Shown here: piece by piece, positions 44,217-52,265 of the stretch
Position numbering within the stretch: position 1 is the first letter of the stretch
Layout: each line of letters begins with the position of its first letter
Source of the DNA: SFLA01 sp045595785
Lineage (GTDB): Bacteria > Bacillota > Clostridia > Oscillospirales > CAG-382
Length of the DNA: 64,000 nt
Assembly (NCBI GenBank): GCA_045595785.1
Contig: JAZOBE010000014.1
Coordinates: 1-64,000 of the forward strand
Direction: 5' to 3'
Translations under genes and position numbers: made by a program
Notes under the pieces: generated by a model
The model's input: only the letters and a program-made list of their open reading frames with translations
The model's database searches: none
What the model was told of the DNA's origin: nothing

Positions 44217-44813
44217 TTATAACACAGAAATTGCGGCGGTAAGAGCTGCCGTTATCTGCTTTTTTTCAAGAAAAGGATGGGTATCTTTTGCTTGGCAGGG
44301 TAAAAATGGAACGTGTATAAACCCAACCAGCACCCTTGTATCTCTGTAATGGTGAAGCAGAGAATACATCAGGTCGTTGCACACAAAGGTTCCTGCAGAA
44401 TAGGACAAACTGCTTGGAATTCCCAATTCACTTATGGCGCTCACCATCTTTTTTACCGGCAGGGTAGAAAAATAAGCGGCGGGTCCGTCTGCAACACAAG
44501 GGGTGTCAACGGGTGTGTTTCCTTGGTTATCGGGAATCCTTGCGTCTCTTAAATTTATCGCCACAGCCTCCGGCGTTATACCTTTTCGCCCTCCTGCCTG
44601 ACCTACACACAGAATAATATCGGGGGCGTATTTTTCCGCCTCTGCCAAAACGGTTTTTACCGCTTCTCCGAAAACGGTGGGGACGCATAATTTTATTATA
44701 CGGCAGTCGCCCAGAGTGTCCGGTAAATCCTTTATCGCTTCATAAGAAGGGTTAATGCTTTCTCCCCCAAAAGGGTCAAAGCCGGTTATTAGTAATGTCC
44801 TATTAAAACTCAT
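44217..44813 (-). CDS. pcp: Pyroglutamyl-peptidase I (pyrrolidone-carboxylate peptidase)
   Basis: A 198-residue cysteine peptidase removing N-terminal pyroglutamate. Family features: LLITGFDPFGGESINPS at the N terminus, the glutamate/asparagine block TPEAVAINLRDARIPDN, the catalytic cysteine in SAGTFVCNDLMYSLLHH, and histidine in VGFIHVPFLP. It follows cotH and its start overlaps the cotH stop by 11 bases, giving a two-gene minus-strand operon. Confidence 0.93.
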   Translation of the reverse strand: MSFNRTLLITGFDPFGGESINPSYEAIKDLPDTLGDCRIIKLCVPTVFGEAVKTVLAEAEKYAPDIILCVGQAGGRKGITPEAVAINLRDARIPDNQGNTPVDTPCVADGPAAYFSTLPVKKMVSAISELGIPSSLSYSAGTFVCNDLMYSLLHHYRDTRVLVGFIHVPFLPCQAKDTHPFLEKKQITAALTAAISVL

Positions 44814-46764
44814 TGTTTATTCTCTCGTCAAGATATTGCCAACGGGTGTTTATAAAATCGCGCAGATACTGTACCTGCTTTTCGTATGTGTCATACTTTT
44901 TGGGGTCTACGTTACCCATACCTATCTGCTTTGTCATAATGTCCCATACTTCAAAGTTGTATTGCTGGGAGCCGTCCAGAAGCGCGGATTGATTGTCTAT
45001 AGAGCTTAAGGCAACCTGCTTCAGCTCATCCTTTTTCTCGTTCCAGCGTTCCTTTACCGCAGAGGTAAACTCGGGGTATTTAACAAGATAATTCATCCAG
45101 TTTTCTGTTACGTAAACGTATGTGGATTCGGTGGTGCAGAACCCGTCGTAGTTTCTTATATCGCCCTGATGGTTTCCGAATGCCATATCAAAATCCCATA
45201 CGGGACCCATCATAAGCTTTCCGCCTGCACGCTTCCACATATAACAGCTTCTATGATAGCAGGATTCTGTGTTAAAGGTAAGCTCTGCAACGATAAACCA
45301 ATCTACCCAGGCGTCCATATCAATATAATCCTGCCAGTTTTGGTTTGTCATAATAGCGTTTTCCATAGCAAGCACGTATTGCTTTGCGTAGGTAAACTCG
45401 GGCGTGTTCTTTTTATCGCTCTTGGGCTCTTTGACGTATATTCTTATAACCTTTTTCGCATCAAAATAATCACGGTTATATACGTTCTCTCCGTCAAAAT
45501 CCCAGCCAACCTCCATCAAAAATCCGATATCCAAACCGCCGAAGGTGTTAGGCTCGTCTCCTTCAATGTCCGTAAAGTCCAGTCTGCCGCCGCCCTCTTC
45601 AATTTTGTCTGCAAAGGAATAAACGCCCTTGTATTCTCCGTTTATATACAGATTTACCGAAAAATGCGTTGAGGTAAACTCCAATCCGTCCATTACCGAT
45701 GCTATTTCGTGGGCTACTGCGTTTCGAATAAGGGTTTTGTCGGCATAATTACCTGTAAGCACCCAATCGCGGTTTTCGGGCAGACCGAAAAGCGGAGCGC
45801 CCTTATCCAGCTTTATGCGGTACGACTTTTTTGGGAACGTATTCCAAGAGGCATTTCCTCTGCCTCGTATCTGCATGGCGTACTCCTCGCCGTCGATTAT
45901 CATTTTACCGCTAACGTAGTTTTGCTTTGAGTTGATAGGCGCGTTTCCGTCGGTATATATCTGCATTACGGGCACACCGTAGGATTCTCTTTCGGGAGAA
46001 AGAATATAAGTTCTCTCGTTTCCGTCGCCGTCAGTAAAGGTAATAAAATGTGTTTTTGTAAGGTCGTATTCCTTTTCCTCGGTCACTTCGTTTGCGGTTA
46101 TGGAAACCGACGCGCCCTTAAGGGATTTATCACCTTCAATGAGAGGATAAAACAGAGTTATTACGTTTCCGCGCAGAGAAAAACGAGATTCCATTCCCTT
46201 TACGGAAAGGCTGTCAATATTAATATTTCCTTTTCCGCCAACTGTATCGGCGGTTTTTCCGTTAAAGGTAGCCGCGTTGCAGAAATATTGTATATCCTTT
46301 TGGTCGGGCGTGTTGTCCCCCTCCCACAAAACGTTACATTCGGGCGCGTCAATTGTAAGCAGACCGCTGGAAAACAAAGATTTTGTGCTGCTTTTTATTA
46401 ATATTGTTCCTGCTTCTCTGCAGGAGATCACTATTCCGTAACTGCTTTTCGGCGGAACAGAGGAAGCGGTGTAATATAGGTTTAGCGGTCTGTCAAAACA
46501 CAGGTTCTCCGTAAAAGCAAATCCTTCAGTGAGACATAACGTAGGAACGCCCTCGTATCCGCTGAAGTCAATGCTTTTAGCTTCCTCTTCGGTGGAAGCG
46601 AAGAATACGCCCTCGTTCTCATCGGGTGCTTCAATATGTGAAATCTCCGCCTCCGAACTTTCGTTTTGCTCAGGCAGACTTTCCGTAGGTTGGTTAAGCA
46701 CCACGTCACACCCTGCGGCAAATACGAACAATATACATAATATAACGGAAACGATCTTTTTCAC
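44803..46764 (-). CDS. CotH kinase family lipoprotein
   Basis: A 653-residue lipoprotein: lipobox AAGC (C19), Ser/Glu linker, an N-terminal region of roughly 250 residues, then a CotH domain with IRGRGNASWNTFPKKSYRIKL, HFSVNLYINGEYKGVYSFADKIE and the late GPVWDFDMAFGN. CotH proteins are protein kinases of the spore coat, but the lipobox implies an extracytoplasmic location here. Start is GTG at 46764 with GGGAGG; an upstream ATG frame has no signal peptide. Operon with pcp. Confidence 0.85.
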   Translation of the reverse strand: MKKIVSVILCILFVFAAGCDVVLNQPTESLPEQNESSEAEISHIEAPDENEGVFFASTEEEAKSIDFSGYEGVPTLCLTEGFAFTENLCFDRPLNLYYTASSVPPKSSYGIVISCREAGTILIKSSTKSLFSSGLLTIDAPECNVLWEGDNTPDQKDIQYFCNAATFNGKTADTVGGKGNINIDSLSVKGMESRFSLRGNVITLFYPLIEGDKSLKGASVSITANEVTEEKEYDLTKTHFITFTDGDGNERTYILSPERESYGVPVMQIYTDGNAPINSKQNYVSGKMIIDGEEYAMQIRGRGNASWNTFPKKSYRIKLDKGAPLFGLPENRDWVLTGNYADKTLIRNAVAHEIASVMDGLEFTSTHFSVNLYINGEYKGVYSFADKIEEGGGRLDFTDIEGDEPNTFGGLDIGFLMEVGWDFDGENVYNRDYFDAKKVIRIYVKEPKSDKKNTPEFTYAKQYVLAMENAIMTNQNWQDYIDMDAWVDWFIVAELTFNTESCYHRSCYMWKRAGGKLMMGPVWDFDMAFGNHQGDIRNYDGFCTTESTYVYVTENWMNYLVKYPEFTSAVKERWNEKKDELKQVALSSIDNQSALLDGSQQYNFEVWDIMTKQIGMGNVDPKKYDTYEKQVQYLRDFINTRWQYLDERINNEF

Positions 46765-46805
46765 TTTTATTCCTCCCGTTAAAATAATATTAAAAGGTAC
46801 GAATA

Positions 46806-46834
46806 ATTTTACCATATAGGTCGGTAAGTGTCAA
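46806..46834 (-). promoter_or_regulatory. Promoter of the cotH-pcp operon
   Basis: Minus strand TTGACA (46829-46834), 17-bp spacer, TAAAAT (46806-46811). Confidence 0.75.
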
Positions 46835-46845
46835 CCCCTGCGGTA

Positions 46846-46875
46846 TTGACAAGGTTTTGAGGGTTGTGATATAAT
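46846..46875 (+). promoter_or_regulatory. Promoter of the TPR-like gene
   Basis: TTGACA (46846-46851), 18-bp spacer, TATAAT (46870-46875). It is divergent from the cotH promoter, and the two -35 boxes are 11 bases apart, so they could share regulation. Confidence 0.78.
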
Positions 46876-46899
46876 CGTGGGAAAGGTAGGTGCTTTTTT

Positions 46900-47862
46900 A
46901 TGGAAGCAAAGAAGATATATAATAGGTATAAAAGAGATAACGCACTCCTTTTGCTGGGATTTGCGTTGGCGGTAGTGCTTTTTACCGTGCTTGGATTTTA
47001 TATAGCGGCAGTTGCCGTGTTCGGTGTGTATATTATTTTTATGCGCCGCTTTACCGCACGTCGGTATGAAAAGAATATTCTTTCAATTTTGTTTGTTGAC
47101 CTTGACGGCAAGAAATATAAATCCGTCATCGCTTGTGATAAGCATGCAAAAGCTCAGTGGGAATATCTGTATGCGTGTATGTATTCAGGCGATTATGATG
47201 AGGTAGTCAGCTTTTGCAACGCCGCACTCAAGCGTAACAAGATAAACGAAAGCGTAAAATGCGTTATGTATCTGCATCTGGCGAAGGCGTATTTTGAGAC
47301 GGGTAACGACCAAGCTCTACGCACCGCCTGTGAGGATTACCGCAGACTTGTGGACTCGTCTCCCAACAAGGAACAGCTTGTTATTGACCAGATGGAAATA
47401 TATGAAAACTATCTTGACGGTGATTTTGACCGCGCCCTTTCTCTTAACGAGCAGCGTTATGAGCAGGATGGCGTATATACCGCAAGGCTTAACAATTCCT
47501 GCGCTTTGCTTTATAAGGCGTTGCTTGTTTACAGAATGGGTGATACGGAAAAGGCAAAGCCTTTGTTTGAGCAGATAGCAGAGGATTATCCCTTGCTTTC
47601 TGCGGCGGATATCGCTTCCCGTCATCTGAAATTTTTGAACGGCGAGACGGATAGTCTTATCCTTCCTTGTGCCGATACCGATGATACTGCGGTTGAGCAA
47701 ATGAGCGCGGCGTACAAGCGCTTCATTCGCACAAGCCGCACCAAGCAGATCCTTACCATAGTAATAATTCTCGCTGCTTTCTTTTTGGCCATGTTCGTAA
47801 CCCCCTCAGCTCCTGCAGACGAAAGCACTGCCGCACTCCTGAACGGAATAAAAACAATATAA
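46900..47862 (+). CDS. Membrane-anchored TPR-like protein of unknown function
   Basis: A 320-residue protein with two hydrophobic segments near the N terminus (about 14-48), a helical region (about 80-250) whose repeats look TPR-like (AQWEYLYACMYSGDYDEVVSFCNAAL, YLHLAKAYFETGN, ALLVYRMGDTEKAKPLFEQIAEDYP) and a C-terminal membrane segment (about 283-302). This arrangement suggests a scaffold held at the membrane by both ends. No enzyme motif. It lies between spoIVB and spo0A. Confidence 0.55.
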   Translation: MEAKKIYNRYKRDNALLLLGFALAVVLFTVLGFYIAAVAVFGVYIIFMRRFTARRYEKNILSILFVDLDGKKYKSVIACDKHAKAQWEYLYACMYSGDYDEVVSFCNAALKRNKINESVKCVMYLHLAKAYFETGNDQALRTACEDYRRLVDSSPNKEQLVIDQMEIYENYLDGDFDRALSLNEQRYEQDGVYTARLNNSCALLYKALLVYRMGDTEKAKPLFEQIAEDYPLLSAADIASRHLKFLNGETDSLILPCADTDDTAVEQMSAAYKRFIRTSRTKQILTIVIILAAFFLAMFVTPSAPADESTAALLNGIKTI

Positions 47863-47879
47863 TTTGCGCTTGTTAAAAC

Positions 47880-47912
47880 GAACCCTGATTTTTATCGGGG
47901 TTCTTTTTTTGT
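47880..47912 (+). terminator. Terminator after the TPR-like gene
   Basis: GAACCCTGAT pairs with ATCGGGGTTC around TTTT, followed by a T run. Confidence 0.88.
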
Positions 47913-47921
47913 TATCGAGGT

Positions 47922-47950
47922 CCCCGAGAAGCCGTAAGGCTTTTTGGGGT
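47922..47950. other. Imperfect hairpin in the spo0A upstream region
   Basis: CCCCGAGAAGCC pairs with GGCTTTTTGGGG around GTAA, with three mismatches in the stem. Purpose unknown; it may be a small repeat or RNA element. Confidence 0.35.
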
Positions 47951-47985
47951 ACTTGTAGCAATTTGTCGGGTTTTAGGGTGTCTTG

Positions 47986-48076
47986 TTGGCAATTGTCGTA
48001 AAAAGTTGGCAAAAAGACAAATAAATTGGCAAAAAACTATTGCCAAAATCTGGCAGATATGTTATAATTTTGGCAA
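47986..48076 (+). promoter_or_regulatory. spo0A promoter region with TTGGCAA repeats and inverted repeat
   Basis: TTGGCAA occurs at 47986, 48006 and 48026 at exact 20-bp intervals, and again at 48070, plus an inverted copy TTGCCAA at 48040. The last two form a perfect 10-bp inverted repeat: TTGCCAAAAT (48040-48049) and ATTTTGGCAA (48067-48076). The promoter lies inside it: TTGCCA (48040-48045), 17-bp spacer, TATAAT (48063-48068). This looks like operator DNA; the regulator is unknown. Confidence 0.6.
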
Positions 48077-48115
48077 ACATAAAAACATACGGGCATTGAA
48101 AGGATGTATTTGTAA

Positions 48116-48892
48116 ATGGAAAAACTTAAGACAAGAGCAAGAGTCTTTGTTGCGGACGGGTCGGCGGAGTTCAGGTCACAGTGTATACAGCATCTTCGCG
48201 GAAAGGGAGTGGAGATAGTCGGCGAGGCGGCGGACGGCAGGGAAGCCTTTACCAGAATTTGCCGCACAAAGCCAAACGTGGTTATAAGCGAGATCTACTT
48301 AAGCCAGCTTGACGGTGCAGTGCTTATCAAAGAATGCCGCAAGCAGCTTGGCGAGTCTTGTCCTGCGTTTATAATGATGTCGGCGTTTAATTCAGAGGAG
48401 CTTTTCGAGGAATGCTGTGAGGCGGGAGCATCCTATTGTATGATAAAGCCTCCGGATTACACCACTCTTGCGGAAAGAGCATCCCGCTTGGCTGACAGAA
48501 GCCGCAGAATGCGCACGCGCCCCAACGATGAGCGTGACCTTGAGGCGCAGGTAACAAAAATAATACATCAAATCGGAGTTCCTGCGCATATTAAGGGATA
48601 TCAGTACCTGAGAACGGCAATAATAATGGCGATCAATGATAACGATATAATTAACTCTGTAACCAAGGTGCTGTATCCGTCTGTTGCAAAGAAATACGGA
48701 ACCACCTCCTCGCGAGTAGAGCGCGCCATCCGCCACGCTATTGAGGTGGCTTGGGACAGAGGTGATCTTGACGTGCTTAACTCCTTCTTCGGGTATACCG
48801 TGCAAAACTCCAGAGGCAAGCCTACCAACAGCGAATTTATTGCTATGATAGCTGATAATCTCCGTCTGAAAAATAAAGCGGTAACGGTATAA
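48116..48892 (+). CDS. spo0A: Spo0A-type sporulation response regulator with altered phospho-acceptor
   Basis: A 258-residue homologue of the sporulation master regulator. The C-terminal DNA-binding domain is fully Spo0A-like: IIHQIGVPAHIKGYQYLRTA, KVLYPSVAKKYGTTSSRVER, AIRHAIEVAWDRGD, and GKPTNSEFIAMIADNLRL. The receiver domain is altered. The acidic pair D-D-N reads D14-G15-S16, the acceptor in the LDIIMPHLDG block is glutamate (E59 in SEIYLSQLDG, codon 48290-48292), Thr is Ser89, and Lys111 is kept. Such a change can mimic phosphorylation, so activity may be phosphorelay-independent (inference). RBS GAAAGGA. A second conventional spo0A elsewhere cannot be excluded. Confidence 0.88.
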   Translation: MEKLKTRARVFVADGSAEFRSQCIQHLRGKGVEIVGEAADGREAFTRICRTKPNVVISEIYLSQLDGAVLIKECRKQLGESCPAFIMMSAFNSEELFEECCEAGASYCMIKPPDYTTLAERASRLADRSRRMRTRPNDERDLEAQVTKIIHQIGVPAHIKGYQYLRTAIIMAINDNDIINSVTKVLYPSVAKKYGTTSSRVERAIRHAIEVAWDRGDLDVLNSFFGYTVQNSRGKPTNSEFIAMIADNLRLKNKAVTV

Positions 48893-48920
48893 AATTTTTT
48901 AATATTTTTTGTTTTTCCTA

Positions 48921-48958
48921 TTGACATTTGGAAAAAAATGGTTATACTAATATTAGTA
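48921..48958 (+). promoter_or_regulatory. Fur/PerR-type promoter and operator
   Basis: TTGACA (48921-48926), 16-bp spacer, TATACT (48943-48948). A perfect 14-bp palindrome TACTAATATTAGTA (48945-48958) overlaps the -10 and start region, a layout typical of a PerR/Fur autoregulatory operator, though not an exact published consensus. Confidence 0.6.
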
Positions 48959-48984
48959 ACTATTACTACTTTTTGGAGGAGCAG

Positions 48985-49353
48985 ATGTCAAAACAGCGTG
49001 AAGCAGTTCTTGCCGCCGTGCAGGAAAGCTGTTCGCATCCGGACGCAGAGAGCATCTGCACAAGGGTGCGTGCGGATATACCGAATATATCCCTTGGCAC
49101 GGTCTACCGCAATCTGGGTAAGCTGGCAGAGGAAGGGATCATTCGCAGGATCGCCGTTCCCTCGGGTGCAGACAGGTTTGATAAAACTATCTGTCCTCAC
49201 GGGCATTTAGTATGTCCTATCTGCGGTGACGTAAGTGATCTTTCCTTTGAGGTAACCAACGCATTGGAGACCGCTCTGGGGGAGAAATGCTCATACGAGC
49301 TTACCGTCCGCAAAGAATGTAATGAATGTAAAAAACTTAAAATAAACGTTTAA
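48985..49353 (+). CDS. Fur family metal- or peroxide-responsive regulator (PerR-like)
   Basis: A 122-residue winged-helix regulator with SHPDAESICTRVRADIPNISLGTVYRNLGKLAEEG, then a dimerisation/metal domain with CPHGHLVCPICGDV and a C-terminal CNECKK, the structural zinc pairs of the Fur family. Start at 48985 after GGAGGAG; the longer frame begins in the promoter. It is followed 13 bases later by rubrerythrin, so it most likely represses an oxidative-stress operon as PerR does. Confidence 0.85.
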   Translation: MSKQREAVLAAVQESCSHPDAESICTRVRADIPNISLGTVYRNLGKLAEEGIIRRIAVPSGADRFDKTICPHGHLVCPICGDVSDLSFEVTNALETALGEKCSYELTVRKECNECKKLKINV

Positions 49354-49366
49354 AAGGAGAAACACA

Positions 49367-49900
49367 ATGAACATTAAAGGAACCAAAACCGAGCAGAATC
49401 TTATGACCGCATTCGCAGGCGAGTCTCAGGCAAGAAACAAGTACACATACTTTGCATCCGTAGCACGCAAGGAAGGCTACGTTCAGATCGCAAACATTTT
49501 TGAAGAAACCGCAAACAATGAGAAGGAACACGCAAAAATGTGGTTCAAGCTTCTCGGCGGTATCGGTAATACCGAAACCAACCTTGAAGAAGCTGCTGCA
49601 GGCGAAAACTATGAGTGGACCGATATGTACGCTACCTTCGCAAAGGAAGCAAGAGAAGAAGGCTTCGAGGCTATCGCAAAGCTGTTCGACGGCGTTGCTG
49701 CTATCGAAAAAGAGCACGAAGAGAGATACAGAAAGCTCCTCAACAACTGCAAGGAAGGTCTCGTATTCAGCAAGGAAGGCGATACTATTTGGGAATGCCT
49801 TAACTGCGGCCACGTAGTTATCGGTAAGAAGGCTCCTAATGTATGCCCCGTTTGTGCACATCCTCAGGCATACTTCGCAGAGAAAAAGATCAACTATTAA
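49367..49900 (+). CDS. Rubrerythrin
   Basis: A 177-residue peroxide-reducing protein. An N-terminal four-helix diiron domain has AGESQARNKYTYFASVARKEG and ETANNEKEHAKMW; the C-terminal rubredoxin-like iron site is ECLNCGHVVIGKKAPNVCPVC (CxxC pairs). It converts hydrogen peroxide to water with reducing equivalents from rubredoxin. AAGGAG precedes the ATG. Operon with the Fur-like gene; a terminator follows. Confidence 0.96.
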   Translation: MNIKGTKTEQNLMTAFAGESQARNKYTYFASVARKEGYVQIANIFEETANNEKEHAKMWFKLLGGIGNTETNLEEAAAGENYEWTDMYATFAKEAREEGFEAIAKLFDGVAAIEKEHEERYRKLLNNCKEGLVFSKEGDTIWECLNCGHVVIGKKAPNVCPVCAHPQAYFAEKKINY

Positions 49901-49945
49901 TCTGAATTAATAATCACCTTGCGAGCGCTTGTGTGTTCGCAGGCA

Positions 49946-49976
49946 AATTCCCGTAGAGTTTTTCTACGGGAATTTT
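49946..49976 (+). terminator. Terminator after rubrerythrin
   Basis: Perfect arms AATTCCCGTAGA (49946-49957) and TCTACGGGAATT (49963-49974) then T run. Confidence 0.93.
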
Positions 49977-49986
49977 TTGCGTTTTC

Positions 49987-50042
49987 TTGACATTATTCGG
50001 CATATATGCTATACTCTGCACAAATAGTTGCGTGCGCAACTA
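49987..50042 (+). promoter_or_regulatory. Promoter and MarR operator of the exporter operon
   Basis: TTGACA (49987-49992), 17-bp spacer, TATACT (50010-50015). Just downstream lies the palindrome TAGTTGCG-TG-CGCAACTA (50025-50042), with perfect 8-bp arms and position typical of a MarR autorepression site. Confidence 0.78.
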
Positions 50043-50058
50043 ATTTTTGGAGGACACT

Positions 50059-50514
50059 ATGGCATCAACAATGCGATATATAAATATGATCAGCCGTTGC
50101 AGTACCATGTACCGCGCGGAGCGGCTTTCGGATACTGACCTTAGCGCCTGCCATTTCCCCTATATCCTCACTCTTTGCAGAAATCCGGGAATAACCCAAG
50201 AGGCATTGGGCAAGATGGTATATATTAACAAAAGCAACGTTACCCGTGCGCTTTCTTATCTTGAACAGCACGGATTTGTTGAGCGCAGGCAAAGCGAAGC
50301 AGACAGACGTGTTTTGCTTGTGTATCCCACCGAAAAGGCTATAAATATGCTTCCCGAGATAAGAAGCATACTTAAGGATTGGAACGAGTATATAACCGCC
50401 GATATAAGCGAAGAGGAGTTCACAGTGTTTATGTCGGTGCTGGAGCGTATTGCGAAAAAGAGCGCCGCATACGGTGAGCTTTCAGAAAACGCAGGGGAGG
50501 GTGAACGTCTTTGA
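50059..50514 (+). CDS. MarR family transcriptional regulator
   Basis: A 151-residue winged-helix regulator: NPGITQEALGKMVYINKSNVTRALSYLEQHGFVERR and RRVLLVYPTEKA form the DNA-binding core. The ATG at 50059 has GGAGG; the alternative TTG at 50047 overlaps that site. Its stop overlaps the first ABC gene start (TTGA). MarR proteins repress exporter operons and are released by small ligands, so it probably controls the two genes after it. Confidence 0.88.
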   Translation: MASTMRYINMISRCSTMYRAERLSDTDLSACHFPYILTLCRNPGITQEALGKMVYINKSNVTRALSYLEQHGFVERRQSEADRRVLLVYPTEKAINMLPEIRSILKDWNEYITADISEEEFTVFMSVLERIAKKSAAYGELSENAGEGERL

Positions 50515-52265
50515 AAAAAATAATCGCATACCTTAAGCCTCGCGTTGGCTTTATGGCGTTTGCATTTTCCATAAAGACTCTTGCCACCATGGCAGAGCTT
50601 ACCCTGCCCTATATATTAAGCTATATTATCGACTATATCATCCGTCCTCTTGACGGACAGCCTGATGTGGACGTCTCCGCCGCCGTAAAGCGTATAGTTT
50701 TGTTTGCCCTTCTTATGATGCTTTGCGCATTTATTGCGGTGGCAGGTAATATTACCGCCAACCGTATGGCGGCAAAGGTTTCCAAAACCGTTGCAGGTGA
50801 GATTCGCAGCGATCTATTCCGCCGCACCGTAACACTTTCGCCTGCACAGACGGATGCTTTCACCGTAGCCTCTCTCGAGAGCCGCCTTACCACCGATACG
50901 TACAACATCCACCACTTTATGAACGTGGTACAGCGTATGGGTGTCCGCGCGCCGATAATGCTTACCGGCGGTCTCATCATCACCGCCACGCTGGACCCCG
51001 TCCTTACTGCTGTAATGGCGGCTGTGCTGCCTTTTATATTCATTACGGTCTACGGAATCTCCCGAAAGGGTCTGCCTATGTTCAAGGAAAGCCAGAAGGC
51101 GGTCGACGGAATGGTAAAGGTGGTCCGTGAGGACGCAACGGGTATCCGCGTAATAAAAGCACTTTCCCGTAAAAAATACGAGTCCGACCGTTACGATACC
51201 GCCAACCGCGCCCTTGCGGAAAGAGAGAAAAAGGCGAATATCACAATGTCTGCCGCCAACCCTGCAATGAGCTTTTTTATGAATCTGGGACTTACCGCAG
51301 TTGTATTTTTCGGCGCGTTCAGAGTCAATTCAGGTCTCACCGAGCCCGGCAAGATAGTTGCGTTTATTCAGTATTTTACCCTTATTTCAATGGCAATGCT
51401 GGCTTTATCCCGTTTATTTATGATGTATTCCAAGGCGGCGGCATCCTCACACCGTGTTGCCGAGGTGCTGGATACTCCCACAGATCTTCAGCTGTCTTCC
51501 AAATCCGATTATCCCGATAAAAAAAGCGGCGCTTATATCGAATTCGATAACGTTTCCTTCGCATACGGAAACACCAAAAACGTGCTTCACAATATTTCAT
51601 TCACTCTTAATAAGGGAGAATCTCTCGGCATCATCGGCGCAACGGGAAGCGGAAAAACCACTTTGCTTTCTTTGCTTATGCGCCTTTATGACACTTCCGA
51701 GGGAAGCGTGTATATTGACGGGCAGAACGTCCGCACCATACCAAAAGAAACCCTTGGCAACCTTTTCGGTGCGGCAATGCAAAACGATTTTATTTTTGCA
51801 GGTAAAATAAAGGATAACATAGATTTTTATCGAGGCATCTCCGACGAAAACATACGTGCTTCTGCCGCCACAGCCCAAGCAGACGGGTTTATTTCCTCTT
51901 TTGAGGAGGGGTACGACCGTGTTCTTACCTCCAAGGGCAATAATCTTTCCGGCGGACAGCGTCAGCGAACCTATATATCCCGCGCCGTGGCAGGCAAGCC
52001 TGATATTCTGGTGCTGGACGATTCCTCCTCTGCTCTCGACTACCGTACCGATTCCGCCTTGCGCAAAGCCTTGAAGACAGATACCGCAGGCAGTACCACT
52101 GTGGTGGTGGCACAGCGAGTCAGCTCGGTTATGGGTTGCGATAAAATAATCGTGCTGTCCAACGGCAGTATCAGCGCCATGGGTACTCACGATGAATTAA
52201 TGGAAACCAGCGAGGAGTACCGTGATATAAGTAATTCCCAGATGGGAGGTGCCGTCCTTGACTAA
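50511..52265 (+). CDS. ABC exporter, ATP-binding/permease subunit 1 (degenerate site)
   Basis: A 584-residue half-transporter with six membrane helices (to about residue 310) and a nucleotide-binding domain: Walker A GATGSGKTTLL, signature LSGGQRQR and Walker B ILVLDDSSSALD. The catalytic glutamate is replaced by aspartate (D-D), the usual degenerate site of heterodimeric exporters such as TM287/288 and LmrCD. Start is TTG at 50511 with GGGGAGG. Its partner is the next gene. Substrate likely a drug or small toxic molecule, not determined. Confidence 0.9.
   Translation: MKKIIAYLKPRVGFMAFAFSIKTLATMAELTLPYILSYIIDYIIRPLDGQPDVDVSAAVKRIVLFALLMMLCAFIAVAGNITANRMAAKVSKTVAGEIRSDLFRRTVTLSPAQTDAFTVASLESRLTTDTYNIHHFMNVVQRMGVRAPIMLTGGLIITATLDPVLTAVMAAVLPFIFITVYGISRKGLPMFKESQKAVDGMVKVVREDATGIRVIKALSRKKYESDRYDTANRALAEREKKANITMSAANPAMSFFMNLGLTAVVFFGAFRVNSGLTEPGKIVAFIQYFTLISMAMLALSRLFMMYSKAAASSHRVAEVLDTPTDLQLSSKSDYPDKKSGAYIEFDNVSFAYGNTKNVLHNISFTLNKGESLGIIGATGSGKTTLLSLLMRLYDTSEGSVYIDGQNVRTIPKETLGNLFGAAMQNDFIFAGKIKDNIDFYRGISDENIRASAATAQADGFISSFEEGYDRVLTSKGNNLSGGQRQRTYISRAVAGKPDILVLDDSSSALDYRTDSALRKALKTDTAGSTTVVVAQRVSSVMGCDKIIVLSNGSISAMGTHDELMETSEEYRDISNSQMGGAVLD

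Noticed and set aside
48116..48892. Frameshift or truncation explaining the Spo0A receiver changes
   Set aside because: The receiver domain is of normal length and in frame, with Lys111 and hydrophobic core kept; the changes are single-residue substitutions.
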